This document shows positions 1-5,290 of a stretch of 5,884 bases of DNA, one piece after another. Source of the stretch: Butyrivibrio sp. CAG:318 (GTDB lineage Bacteria; Bacillota; Clostridia; Lachnospirales; Lachnospiraceae); contig FR889252.1 in the NCBI GenBank assembly GCA_000431815.1, forward strand, positions 58,984-64,867. Direction: 5' to 3'. Within the stretch, counting starts at the first letter, position 1. Each line of letters opens with the position of its first letter. The translations under genes were made by a program, and so were the position numbers. The notes below the pieces were generated by a model. It did not search any database. It worked only from the letters and a program-made list of their open reading frames with translations, and was not told where the DNA came from.

Positions 1-612
1 GAACCGCTCTTTAACGACAGCGACTGGATGGATAAAGACGGCCGGCTGCTTTTTCCTTACCGCAATATTACTTCCAAGGGATTCAAAATCGGGGATATTT
101 TTGCCATGTTTTACATGTCCGAAGAAGTGGTCTCAAAAGCGACATCGGAAGATCTACTTGCGGTTGTAACGGACGCAGCACCGACATCCATGATAGTAAT
201 GGCCAATTCGCCTTCCGAAATGGCGCAGATGTGTTCCAATAAGCTTCTGGCTGCCGATGAACTGCTGCATCGTCCCGATATGGCCCGTGTTGTTCTTAAG
301 GATTACAGCATAAGAAGGTATATCGAACCAGAGAAAATCACTTCCAACAATGCCATACAGATAGAAGAAATGTGGCTCGGAAGCAATCTTGGATATACGG
401 AATTAAATGATGATGAAAGAGCCGAAGTGCTTGAACTGGCTGCCATAAATATGGCTAAAATACATGAACTCGGCCTGGAATTAACTATCCGTGATAACTG
501 TTTTTTTGGATTGGCAGCGGAGGAATACAAACGCAACGGCAACGGCTGGTATGATTACATAATGAACAATGCCGATCAATCCGTCAAGGATGCTTTTAAC
601 GAATACCTTTAG
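1..612 (+). CDS. Hypothetical protein, 3' part of a gene that begins before the window
   Basis: The frame is open from the first base (EPLFNDSDW precedes the first Met at base 28) and ends at TAG 610-612, giving at least 203 residues. No Shine-Dalgarno sequence precedes the Met at 28, so the gene probably starts upstream of the window. The visible part is soluble and acidic, with no membrane segment or signal peptide. It reads as a mixed alpha/beta stretch (roughly residues 20-75, including a hydrophobic run near LLAVVTDAAPTSMIVMA), then a mostly helical C-terminus with AKIHELGLEL near residue 155. I do not recognise the family. A faint likeness of IHELGL...RDN to a kinase catalytic loop is too weak to use. 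It is convergent with the ispE-to-DUF1934 operon and shares the hairpin at 634-663 as its likely terminator. Coding is supported by length and by the stop sitting just before the terminator; function is unknown. Confidence 0.75.
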   Translation, partial: EPLFNDSDWMDKDGRLLFPYRNITSKGFKIGDIFAMFYMSEEVVSKATSEDLLAVVTDAAPTSMIVMANSPSEMAQMCSNKLLAADELLHRPDMARVVLKDYSIRRYIEPEKITSNNAIQIEEMWLGSNLGYTELNDDERAEVLELAAINMAKIHELGLELTIRDNCFFGLAAEEYKRNGNGWYDYIMNNADQSVKDAFNEYL

Positions 613-633
613 GGATTAGATACATCAACATAA

Positions 634-663
634 AAGGGAATACCGGTTTGCCGGTATTCCCTT
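634..663. terminator. Bidirectional intrinsic terminator between convergent genes
   Basis: A perfect 13-bp stem (AAGGGAATACCGG with its complement) closes a TTTG loop. It lies between the plus-strand stop at 612 and the minus-strand DUF1934 stop at 668. Read on the minus strand, the stem runs into TTTT and a T-rich stretch (TTTTATGTTG), the classic layout. On the plus strand the trailing sequence is AATATTA, a weaker U-tract. It most clearly ends the minus-strand operon and probably also the plus-strand gene. Confidence 0.85.
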
Positions 664-667
664 AATA

Positions 668-1102
668 TTACCTGTCTTCAAGCATCTCTATTTCGATATG
701 TACTTTACATTCCGCAACATAATCAAGATTAACTTCCAGTCCGTAATTGATATCAACCGATATTCTGTCATCTTCTTCGGTAAAATTCATGTCATATGTA
801 TCAATACTGATATTCATTCCGCCAAAAGGAGTTGCATAATAGGTTGTTATTTTCTCACCTATCCTGAATATCATATTGGTATATCCGGCACCCCTGGTAA
901 CAATCTCTATCTGTTGCGGTGCTATTTTAATAAGGTTGTGGTTCACATCTTCCGGGTTCTTAGCCTGTTCATCATATTTAATAAAATGAATCCCGTTACG
1001 CTTGCTATATGTACCTATGCTTATCACTTCAATGTTCTCATCTTCATCATATGCCTCTGAAGTATGAAGTCCGCTAACCTTAATGCTGGCCTTTTTACTC
1101 AT
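668..1102 (-). CDS. DUF1934 (YwiB-like) beta-barrel protein
   Basis: This 144-residue protein matches the DUF1934 family, whose known members (Bacillus subtilis YwiB) are small lipocalin-like beta-barrels of about this length and unknown biochemical role. Visible family features are an N-terminal strand KASIKVSGLH, the central HFIKYDE (residues 39-45), TPFGGMNISIDT (about 91-102) and a C-terminal strand pair ISVDINYGLEVN (about 114-125). There is no signal peptide or membrane segment, so it is cytoplasmic. It is the last gene of the operon. Its SD sequence AAGGTG (1109-1114) lies 6 bases before ATG and includes two bases of the ddl stop codon, so its translation is likely coupled to ddl. The operon terminator starts 5 bases past its stop. 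In Bacillus, family members lie near other genes (ywiB beside argS), so position here does not define a function. Confidence 0.88.
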   Translation of the reverse strand: MSKKASIKVSGLHTSEAYDEDENIEVISIGTYSKRNGIHFIKYDEQAKNPEDVNHNLIKIAPQQIEIVTRGAGYTNMIFRIGEKITTYYATPFGGMNISIDTYDMNFTEEDDRISVDINYGLEVNLDYVAECKVHIEIEMLEDR

Positions 1103-1112
1103 ATTTTACACC

Positions 1113-2180
1113 TTACTTATGTCTGTTAAATGCACTGCGGATTAATTTATCCACAAGCGTTTTCTTGTCAAGTCCCTTATTGGCCCAAAGCATCGGATAC
1201 ATACTTATCGACGTGAATCCCGGCATTGTATTTAATTCATTAAATACAACATCATTTGTTCCGTTCTCAAGGAAGAAATCTATTCTTGCAAGTCCGAATC
1301 CGTCAACCGCATTGAAAATAGCAACTGCGTCTTTACGGATTTCATCTTCTTTGCCGGCCGGAAGGTCAGGTCCTACAACCGTCTTGGATTCTGCATTGTT
1401 ATATTTAGCATCAAAATCATAAAAATCCGCTGCTGCAAGTATCTCGCCCACGCCGGATGCCTTCGGTTCGTCACCGCCAAGTACGGCACATTCGATTTCC
1501 CTGCCGACAATCGTCTCCTCGACGAGAATTTTCTCATCATGTACGGCCGCCTCTTTAAGTCCGCTAATCAGTTCCTCGCGGTTATGTGCCTTGGATACGC
1601 CCTTAGAGGAGCCGGCATTACTCGGCTTTATGAATACAGGGTATTTATGTACACTCTCTACGCGTGCAACGCAGTCATCCATATTCTCAAGTTCGCGCCT
1701 TCTTATGGCCACATAACGTGCCTGTCTTATATTTCCTATGGAATTGACGATCACTTTGGTAAACAGCTTATCCATCGATACAGCTGATGCAACAACTCCG
1801 CATCCGACATATGGGATTCCGGCAAGTTCAAGTATGCCCTGAACCGTTCCATCCTCACCGTAGAGTCCGTGCAGTACCGGAAAAACAACGTCCACCGGTT
1901 CCGCTTTGCACTTGCCGTTCTCAATAGCCACAAAACCCTTATGTGTGCGGTCCGGTGAAAGTATCATGCTCACTTTGCCGTCTCTCCAGCTGCCATCCGT
2001 AATCTTATCCACGCTCTCGGTCTTAAGCCATCTGCCGTCCTTAGTGATGCCCACCATCACAACATCATAATAATCTCTGTCAATACTGTTAATTACTGTA
2101 GCTGCGGATACGCATGAAACATCATGTTCCGAAGACTGTCCGCCGAATAATACTGCTACTTTTGTCTTACTCATAATCAT
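1113..2180 (-). CDS. ddl: D-alanine--D-alanine ligase
   Basis: It joins two D-alanines with ATP in the cytoplasm to make the dipeptide end of the peptidoglycan precursor. The whole ATP-grasp ligase is present (355 residues, typical length): FGGQSSEHDVS (12-22) with the conserved Glu18, HGLYGEDG (104-111) and GIPYVG (121-126). Next come the ATP-binding FIKPSNAGSSKGVSK (183-197), VGREIECAV, and the omega-loop FYDFDAKY (253-260). The C-terminal part has Arg299, Asp301, NELNTMPG (314-321) and the serine-containing loop after it. The omega-loop Lys-Tyr pair is the form of D-Ala-D-Ala enzymes; D-Ala-D-Lac ligases carry Phe or a different loop there, so vancomycin-type specificity is not indicated. 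ATG at 2180 (MIMSK) or the internal ATG at 2174 could start it. A G-run lies 8 bases before the second, but a hairpin-bridged AAAGGA suits the first. It follows spoIIR by 31 bases and precedes DUF1934 by 10. Confidence 0.96.
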   Translation of the reverse strand: MIMSKTKVAVLFGGQSSEHDVSCVSAATVINSIDRDYYDVVMVGITKDGRWLKTESVDKITDGSWRDGKVSMILSPDRTHKGFVAIENGKCKAEPVDVVFPVLHGLYGEDGTVQGILELAGIPYVGCGVVASAVSMDKLFTKVIVNSIGNIRQARYVAIRRRELENMDDCVARVESVHKYPVFIKPSNAGSSKGVSKAHNREELISGLKEAAVHDEKILVEETIVGREIECAVLGGDEPKASGVGEILAAADFYDFDAKYNNAESKTVVGPDLPAGKEDEIRKDAVAIFNAVDGFGLARIDFFLENGTNDVVFNELNTMPGFTSISMYPMLWANKGLDKKTLVDKLIRSAFNRHK

Positions 2181-2185
2181 CGCCC

Positions 2186-2210
2186 CCGCATATAAATGCG
2201 GTTATCCTTT
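2186..2210 (-). promoter_or_regulatory. Hairpin in the ddl ribosome binding region
   Basis: On the minus strand, a perfect 6-bp hairpin (CCGCAT, loop TTAT, ATGCGG; 2201-2186) lies between a Shine-Dalgarno-like AAAGGA (2210-2205) and the ddl ATG at 2180. AAAGGA is too far away in linear sequence (24 bases), but with the hairpin folded the remaining spacer is 3 + 5 = 8 bases. The 3' arm also covers two of the five Gs that would be the alternative binding site. There is no T-run after it, so it is not a terminator. The structure is seen directly; its role is inferred. Confidence 0.5.
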
Positions 2211-2211
2211 C

Positions 2212-2850
2212 TTAATCAAATAATTTATTCAGAAAAGTAAGATACTTAAATCTTACCCGGTATCTGTTGTTACTTAAATCCTGCATCGTTACGGTATCAT
2301 ATGCCTCATCTGATAGAACATTCTTAAGCATCTGTTTCGAATCGTCCGGAACCACCGAATACGACTGGCTCACCATGCATAACGGCGGAAAAAGAACACA
2401 CCACCAGTTATGTCCGCCGGCTTCTCCGATATCAATCCTGAATGCTTCATATTCTCCCGGAGGAAATGACATATCGCCATATGTCTTAAGCGGGAAATAT
2501 GATTTTTCAAAATAGACATCCACATTATATGACATGCCTTCGGATTTAATTACCGTCTGCGCAATATCTTTTATCTGCGCAATGTCATCATATAAAATAT
2601 TTCGCGCATCGTCAAGACTGTCCGCGGATGAAAGTTCTTTTTGCAGATAACTTACCACTGCATCCTTGACCTTAAGCTTCAGATTCTGGTCCTTATCACT
2701 GTCGCTGTTGGCGCGCACATGAAATCTGATTATATTATCTGCTATCTCTTTCTGTGTCCTGTATCCACTGCTCTTTGTATATGTAATAATTGATATTGCC
2801 GTTGAAATCACAATGACAGCAGCAATAACCGGTATAATTATTTTCTTCAT
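2212..2850 (-). CDS. spoIIR: Stage II sporulation protein R (SpoIIR)
   Basis: SpoIIR is the forespore-made signal exported to the space between the two membranes, where it triggers SpoIIGA to process pro-sigma-E in the mother cell. The 212-residue protein carries the family signatures RFHVRANSDS and DQNLKLKVKDAV (about residues 42-65) and GGHNWWCVLFPPLC (about 145-158). An N-terminal hydrophobic segment (about 4-23, IIIPVIAAVIVISTAISII) follows two lysines and acts as signal or anchor. The start is set at ATG 2850 because a full AAGGAGG (2859-2865) lies 8 bases upstream and the hydrophobic segment begins right after it. An in-frame ATG at 2940 would add 30 residues lying largely over the end of gntR and has no support. 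It lies 52 bases after gntR with a sigma-F-like promoter between them, which fits forespore timing. All key residues look intact. Confidence 0.96.
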   Translation of the reverse strand: MKKIIIPVIAAVIVISTAISIITYTKSSGYRTQKEIADNIIRFHVRANSDSDKDQNLKLKVKDAVVSYLQKELSSADSLDDARNILYDDIAQIKDIAQTVIKSEGMSYNVDVYFEKSYFPLKTYGDMSFPPGEYEAFRIDIGEAGGHNWWCVLFPPLCMVSQSYSVVPDDSKQMLKNVLSDEAYDTVTMQDLSNNRYRVRFKYLTFLNKLFD

Positions 2851-2879
2851 GGGAATAACCTCCTTAAATCTTATACAGA

Positions 2880-2908
2880 GATTATTGCCATATAAACCGG
2901 TTCTATTC
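2880..2908 (-). promoter_or_regulatory. Candidate sigma-F-type promoter for spoIIR
   Basis: On the minus strand GAATA (2908-2904) is followed after 14 bases by GGCAATAATC (2889-2880). The Bacillus sigma-F consensus is about GywTA - 15 - GGnrAnAnTw. The -10 matches except at the last base, and the -35 matches at 4 of 5. It would start transcription some 20-30 bases before the spoIIR ribosome binding site, and its -35 overlaps the gntR stop codon. In Bacillus, spoIIR is transcribed by sigma-F, so the placement is biologically sensible. Sigma-G promoters look similar and cannot be excluded. Confidence 0.5.
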
Positions 2909-3583
2909 AGACATTCTTGCAAGTATTCTTGACATTGCATCTTTCTGGCTTATTATATGCGTTGTAATCAGGCTTTCGGCCTTCTCATCCTCGCCTTTTT
3001 CAAGCGCTTCTATCAATGCATCATGTTCATCAAGCATGCCGTCAAAATCCGGCAGATTCTTAATGTATTCTATGCGATATCTGAGTACCTGTCCTTCAAG
3101 AAACCGGGCTACCGTGAAAAGTATTGTATTTCCGGATGCCTCGCTTATAAAACGGTGCAGCAGATTATCATACTCGGCAATCGCGTTCCTGTCTTTACGT
3201 GCCGCTGCTTCGCGTGCTTTATTATTGATTTCACGAAGATATTCCACCTGTTCGGGTGTAATATTGTGCGCCGCAAGTCTGGCCGACATGGCCTCTATCA
3301 TAATTCTTACTTCCAGCGCATCCTTGGCCTCCTTGTCGCTGATTCCGGCAACCCTCGCGCCCTTACCACGGGTTATGACCACAAGGTGCTCCTTTGCAAG
3401 ACGTCTGATTGCCTCGCGTACAGGAGTCCTGCTGACTCCCATTTTATTGGCTAACGGGATTTCCATAAGCCTTTCGTCCGAGGCGATATCCCCGCACAAA
3501 ATAGCTTCCTTCAATTCTTTATAGACTGTGTCCCGCAAGGATCTTCCGTCGCCCTTCTCAAGAAATTGCATATCTGATATCAT
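2903..3583 (-). CDS. FadR-subfamily GntR transcriptional regulator (FCD domain)
   Basis: This 226-residue DNA-binding regulator has an N-terminal winged helix (about residues 14-80), with the GntR-typical ANKMGVSRTPVREAIRRL recognition region (45-62) and a wing at TRGKGARVA. A C-terminal all-helical FCD ligand domain follows (about 86-215). The FCD metal-site pattern is complete: Asp139 and His143 in YDNLLHRF, His187 in DEHDALIEAL, and His209 near the end. FCD regulators usually bind small organic acids, often through such a metal; the ligand here cannot be read from sequence. The start at 3583 is supported by GGAGG (3590-3594) 6 bases upstream. Its ATG overlaps the ispE stop (ATGA), so the two are translationally coupled. 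Its place between ispE and spoIIR recurs, from memory, in other Clostridia. It may control its own operon through the palindrome at 4505-4522, which is not shown. Confidence 0.93.
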   Translation of the reverse strand: MISDMQFLEKGDGRSLRDTVYKELKEAILCGDIASDERLMEIPLANKMGVSRTPVREAIRRLAKEHLVVITRGKGARVAGISDKEAKDALEVRIMIEAMSARLAAHNITPEQVEYLREINNKAREAAARKDRNAIAEYDNLLHRFISEASGNTILFTVARFLEGQVLRYRIEYIKNLPDFDGMLDEHDALIEALEKGEDEKAESLITTHIISQKDAMSRILARMSE

Positions 3584-4455
3584 TCCAATCCTCCGTTACA
3601 CACCTTAACCAGATGTATATCCTTTGCTTTACCGCTCTTATCCACTGCCGCAAGACATTCCGATGCAGTACCATAATCATCGAACAGACCGAATACAGTG
3701 GGTCCGCTTCCGCTCATCAGTGAACCGAGTGCGCCGTTATCATCCATTATGTGTTTGATTTCCGATATGACCGGATATTCTTTTTGTGTGACATTTTCAA
3801 GCAGATTACCCATATTCTGTGCAGCTGTACGTATATCTCCGGATTCAAGTGCATTTCTTACCATATCTATATCCGGGTGTACGGTTGTATCATCCAACAC
3901 CAGATTCGTATATACATACGCTGTAGAGACGCTGATATCCGGTTTCGCAACCAGGACATAGCAATCCGGGCATGGCGAAAGCTGTGTAAGTTTCTCGCCG
4001 ATTCCTTCCGCCAGGGCAGTTCCGCCCATAATGCAGTATGGTACATCCGCACCAAGTTTAAGACCGTGTTCCATGAGAATATTTCTATCGATATTCAAGT
4101 CAAACAGCTTATTCATACCTGTCATGACCGCAGCTGCATCCGTACTTCCGCCCGCCATTCCCGCTGCCGCCGGAATATTCTTGCGGATATATATATCAAT
4201 GCCCCTGTCGATACCAAAATCCTCTTTCATTAATTTGGCTGCTTTATATGCCAGATTACGTTCATCCGTCGGCAGAAAATCAACATTCATATCAAGCCTG
4301 ATGTCTCCCGACACATTTTCCGTCAATACCACCTCGTCATATAAATCGATATTCTGCATTATCATTTTCACCAGATGATAGCCATCCGGCAGTTTACCCG
4401 TTACATCTAGTCCTATATTAATCTTGGCATAAGCCTTAAGACTGATACTGTTCAT
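3580..4455 (-). CDS. ispE: 4-diphosphocytidyl-2-C-methyl-D-erythritol kinase
   Basis: IspE phosphorylates the 2-hydroxyl of CDP-methylerythritol with ATP in the cytoplasmic MEP pathway to isoprenoid precursors. The 291-residue GHMP kinase shows AYAKINIGLDV with the conserved Lys11, then DGYH. It also has the phosphate-binding PAAAGMAGGSTDAAA (about 95-109), LGADVPY with the catalytic Asp137, and the C-terminal MSGSGPTVFGLF (about 247-258). The start is placed at 4455 because AAGGTGG (4462-4468) lies 6 bases upstream and MNSISLKAYAKIN aligns with usual IspE N-termini. The in-frame ATG at 4476 would add seven residues, contain the ribosome binding site, and has none of its own. It is the first gene of the operon, overlaps gntR by 4 bases, and has a clear sigma-A promoter about 50 bases upstream. 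Confidence 0.96.
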   Translation of the reverse strand: MNSISLKAYAKINIGLDVTGKLPDGYHLVKMIMQNIDLYDEVVLTENVSGDIRLDMNVDFLPTDERNLAYKAAKLMKEDFGIDRGIDIYIRKNIPAAAGMAGGSTDAAAVMTGMNKLFDLNIDRNILMEHGLKLGADVPYCIMGGTALAEGIGEKLTQLSPCPDCYVLVAKPDISVSTAYVYTNLVLDDTTVHPDIDMVRNALESGDIRTAAQNMGNLLENVTQKEYPVISEIKHIMDDNGALGSLMSGSGPTVFGLFDDYGTASECLAAVDKSGKAKDIHLVKVCNGGLE

Positions 4456-4478
4456 GTCTGACCACCTTTTCTTCATCT

Positions 4479-4495
4479 GTGTGCCGAATGCACAC
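4479..4495 (-). promoter_or_regulatory. Small hairpin in the ispE leader
   Basis: A perfect 6-bp stem (GTGTGC and GCACAC) with a 5-base loop falls within a few bases of the predicted ispE transcription start. No T-run follows and the ribosome binding site lies outside it, so neither an attenuator nor occlusion is indicated. A 5'-end stabilising hairpin is one possibility. Confidence 0.4.
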
Positions 4496-4504
4496 TACAT
4501 TTAT

Positions 4505-4522
4505 CATTATAACGTCATAATG
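4505..4522. promoter_or_regulatory. Near-perfect 18-bp palindrome over the ispE -10 box, candidate operator
   Basis: The minus strand reads CATTATGACGTTATAATG. Sixteen of the 18 positions are symmetric; only positions 7 and 12 break it. It contains the whole TATAAT -10 box of the ispE promoter and reaches into the spacer, a typical place for a repressor site. The protein is unknown; the GntR regulator two positions into the operon is the natural first candidate, although the site does not closely follow the usual FadR-type TnGTnnnACnA pattern. Confidence 0.5.
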
Positions 4523-4534
4523 TACTAAAATCAA
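4506..4534 (-). promoter_or_regulatory. ispE: Sigma-A promoter of the ispE operon
   Basis: On the minus strand TTGATT (4534-4529; 4 of 6 to consensus) is followed by an exact 17-base spacer and a perfect TATAAT (4511-4506). The expected start is near 4499, giving a leader of about 45 bases before the ispE ATG at 4455. This is the only good housekeeping promoter seen for the minus-strand operon. Confidence 0.8.
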
Positions 4535-4571
4535 TACACTAATATAAAGTGTTATTATATCTTCCGGAAAT

Positions 4572-4582
4572 ACCGATATAAT
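4572..4582 (+). promoter_or_regulatory. Candidate -10 region for the gene at 4630
   Basis: ACCGATATAAT holds both a perfect sigma-A TATAAT (4577-4582) and ACCGATAT (4572-4579), one base from the sigma-D/sigma-28 motif GCCGATAT. Neither has a convincing -35 at normal spacing: the 17-base position holds ATTATA, and the nearest TAAA (4545-4548) is about 8 bases too far upstream. An 8-bp palindrome TTCCGGAA (4562-4569) lies directly upstream. Which sigma factor uses it is open. Confidence 0.4.
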
Positions 4583-4629
4583 AAATAGAAAGATAATAAA
4601 TTAAGTTTCCACGGAAGGAGATCTACATA

Positions 4630-5223
4630 ATGGTAAACGGAATTACTGCTGCCGGACAGGCAGCGCAGATGTATGCTGCAGATGACGCAGCTAAGAACAC
4701 CCGCAAGACAGATGATAATGCTAAAGCCTCATCTTCCAAAGATGCTGTTGTATATGAGAAATCATCTTCTACGGATTATAAGACTATTTCCTCTATGTCC
4801 AAATCGGACAGAGCAGGTATTGTCGCACAGCTCAAGGCTGATGCCGACGCCCGCACTTCACAGCTTAAGAGCCTTGTTGAGAAAATGTTTACAAAACAGG
4901 CCGGTGTCGACCTTACATCCAAGTCATCATGGGATGAGATGCTTAAGGCAGGTGTATTTGACGCCGACACGATCGCTCAGGCTAAGAAGGATGTTGCTGA
5001 TGACGGATACTGGGGTGCCGACCAGACATCTGACAGGATTCTCTCTTTTGCATCCGCACTCGCAGGAGATGATAAGGAGAAGATGCAGCAGATGGTAGAT
5101 GCTTTCAAGAAAGGCTTCAGTCAGGCTACCAAAGCATGGGGTACCAATCTTCCGGATTTGTGCCAGAATACTTATAAAGCTGTTATGGATAAGTTTGACA
5201 GCTGGTTTAAGGATAACGAATAA
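4630..5223 (+). CDS. Helical, Ala/Lys/Asp-rich protein of unknown function
   Basis: A 197-residue protein with AAGGAG (4615-4620) 9 bases before its ATG. Residues 1-58 are low-complexity (Ala, Ser, Lys, Asp) and probably disordered. From about 60 the chain is mostly helical: QLKADADARTSQLKSLVEKM (67-86), then a compact C-terminal module with DDGYWGADQTSDRILSFA (about 124-141) and AFKKGFSQATKAWGTNLP (158-175). I recall proteins of about 200 residues in Clostridia and other bacteria sharing the pattern GY(W/F)G-x-(E/D)QTS-x-RI-x-x-FA and a later GF-x-x-A-x-x-x-WG-x-x-LP, annotated only as hypothetical or DUF; this memory needs a search. No signal peptide or membrane segment is seen. The gene stands alone, divergent from ispE and convergent with the SPOCS/LysM gene, with its own promoter region and terminator. 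Codons favour forms such as AAG, CAG, GCT and CTT, which with the strong ribosome binding site may mean high expression. Confidence 0.85.
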   Translation: MVNGITAAGQAAQMYAADDAAKNTRKTDDNAKASSSKDAVVYEKSSSTDYKTISSMSKSDRAGIVAQLKADADARTSQLKSLVEKMFTKQAGVDLTSKSSWDEMLKAGVFDADTIAQAKKDVADDGYWGADQTSDRILSFASALAGDDKEKMQQMVDAFKKGFSQATKAWGTNLPDLCQNTYKAVMDKFDSWFKDNE

Positions 5224-5241
5224 GATTATATACCATCAGAA

Positions 5242-5282
5242 ACTGCCGGATTACGAATGTGTGTTCTTCGTGGTCCGGCAGT
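5242..5282 (+). terminator. Terminator-like hairpin after the gene at 4630, between convergent genes
   Basis: An outer 9-bp perfect stem (ACTGCCGGA with TCCGGCAGT) continues into a 7-bp inner stem that includes two G-T wobbles, with a 9-base loop (5258-5266). Read as plus-strand RNA, 16 pairs stack without a break. Read from the minus strand, the two wobbles become A-C mismatches. The following sequence (AACTATTTCTAAC) is only moderately T-rich. It most likely ends the plus-strand gene and may also serve the minus-strand gene ending at 5291. Confidence 0.65.
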
Positions 5283-5290
5283 AACTATTT

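Noticed and set aside
440..560. Kinase-like catalytic loop (IHELGL...RDN) in the left-edge gene
   Set aside because: The spacing and the missing His-x-Asp core do not match aminoglycoside or protein kinases, so no function was assigned.
1113..2180. Vancomycin-type D-Ala-D-Lac ligase
   Set aside because: The omega-loop carries the Lys-Tyr pair of ordinary D-Ala-D-Ala ligases, and no vanH- or vanX-like gene is beside it.
2186..2201. Terminator between spoIIR and ddl
   Set aside because: The 6-bp hairpin is followed by a G-run, not a T-run, so transcription should continue into ddl.
2851..2940. Longer spoIIR start at ATG 2940
   Set aside because: It would put 30 extra residues before the hydrophobic signal segment, overlapping the gntR end, while a full AAGGAGG precedes ATG 2850.
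2957..3524. Two long plus-strand open frames (about 165 and 162 codons) opposite gntR
   Set aside because: They lie wholly antisense to a clear GntR/FCD gene, overlap each other in different frames, lack ribosome binding sites and give Cys/Arg- or Ser-rich sequences without family features.
3751..4233. Plus-strand open frame of 160 codons opposite ispE
   Set aside because: It is antisense to an intact IspE and its translation is rich in Cys, His, Arg and Ile with no recognisable motif, as expected of a codon-phase shadow.
4456..4476. Longer ispE start at ATG 4476
   Set aside because: The extra seven codons contain the good AAGGTGG site for ATG 4455, and nothing resembling a ribosome binding site precedes 4476.
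4520..4527. GTAC core as a FadR-type operator
   Set aside because: Only the central four bases are symmetric; the flanking T and A positions of the family pattern are absent.
4673..5098. Alternative plus-strand frame of 141 codons inside the gene at 4630
   Set aside because: The overlapping frame at 4630 has a strong ribosome binding site and coherent composition; this one is Leu/Arg/Pro/Met-rich and has no start signal.
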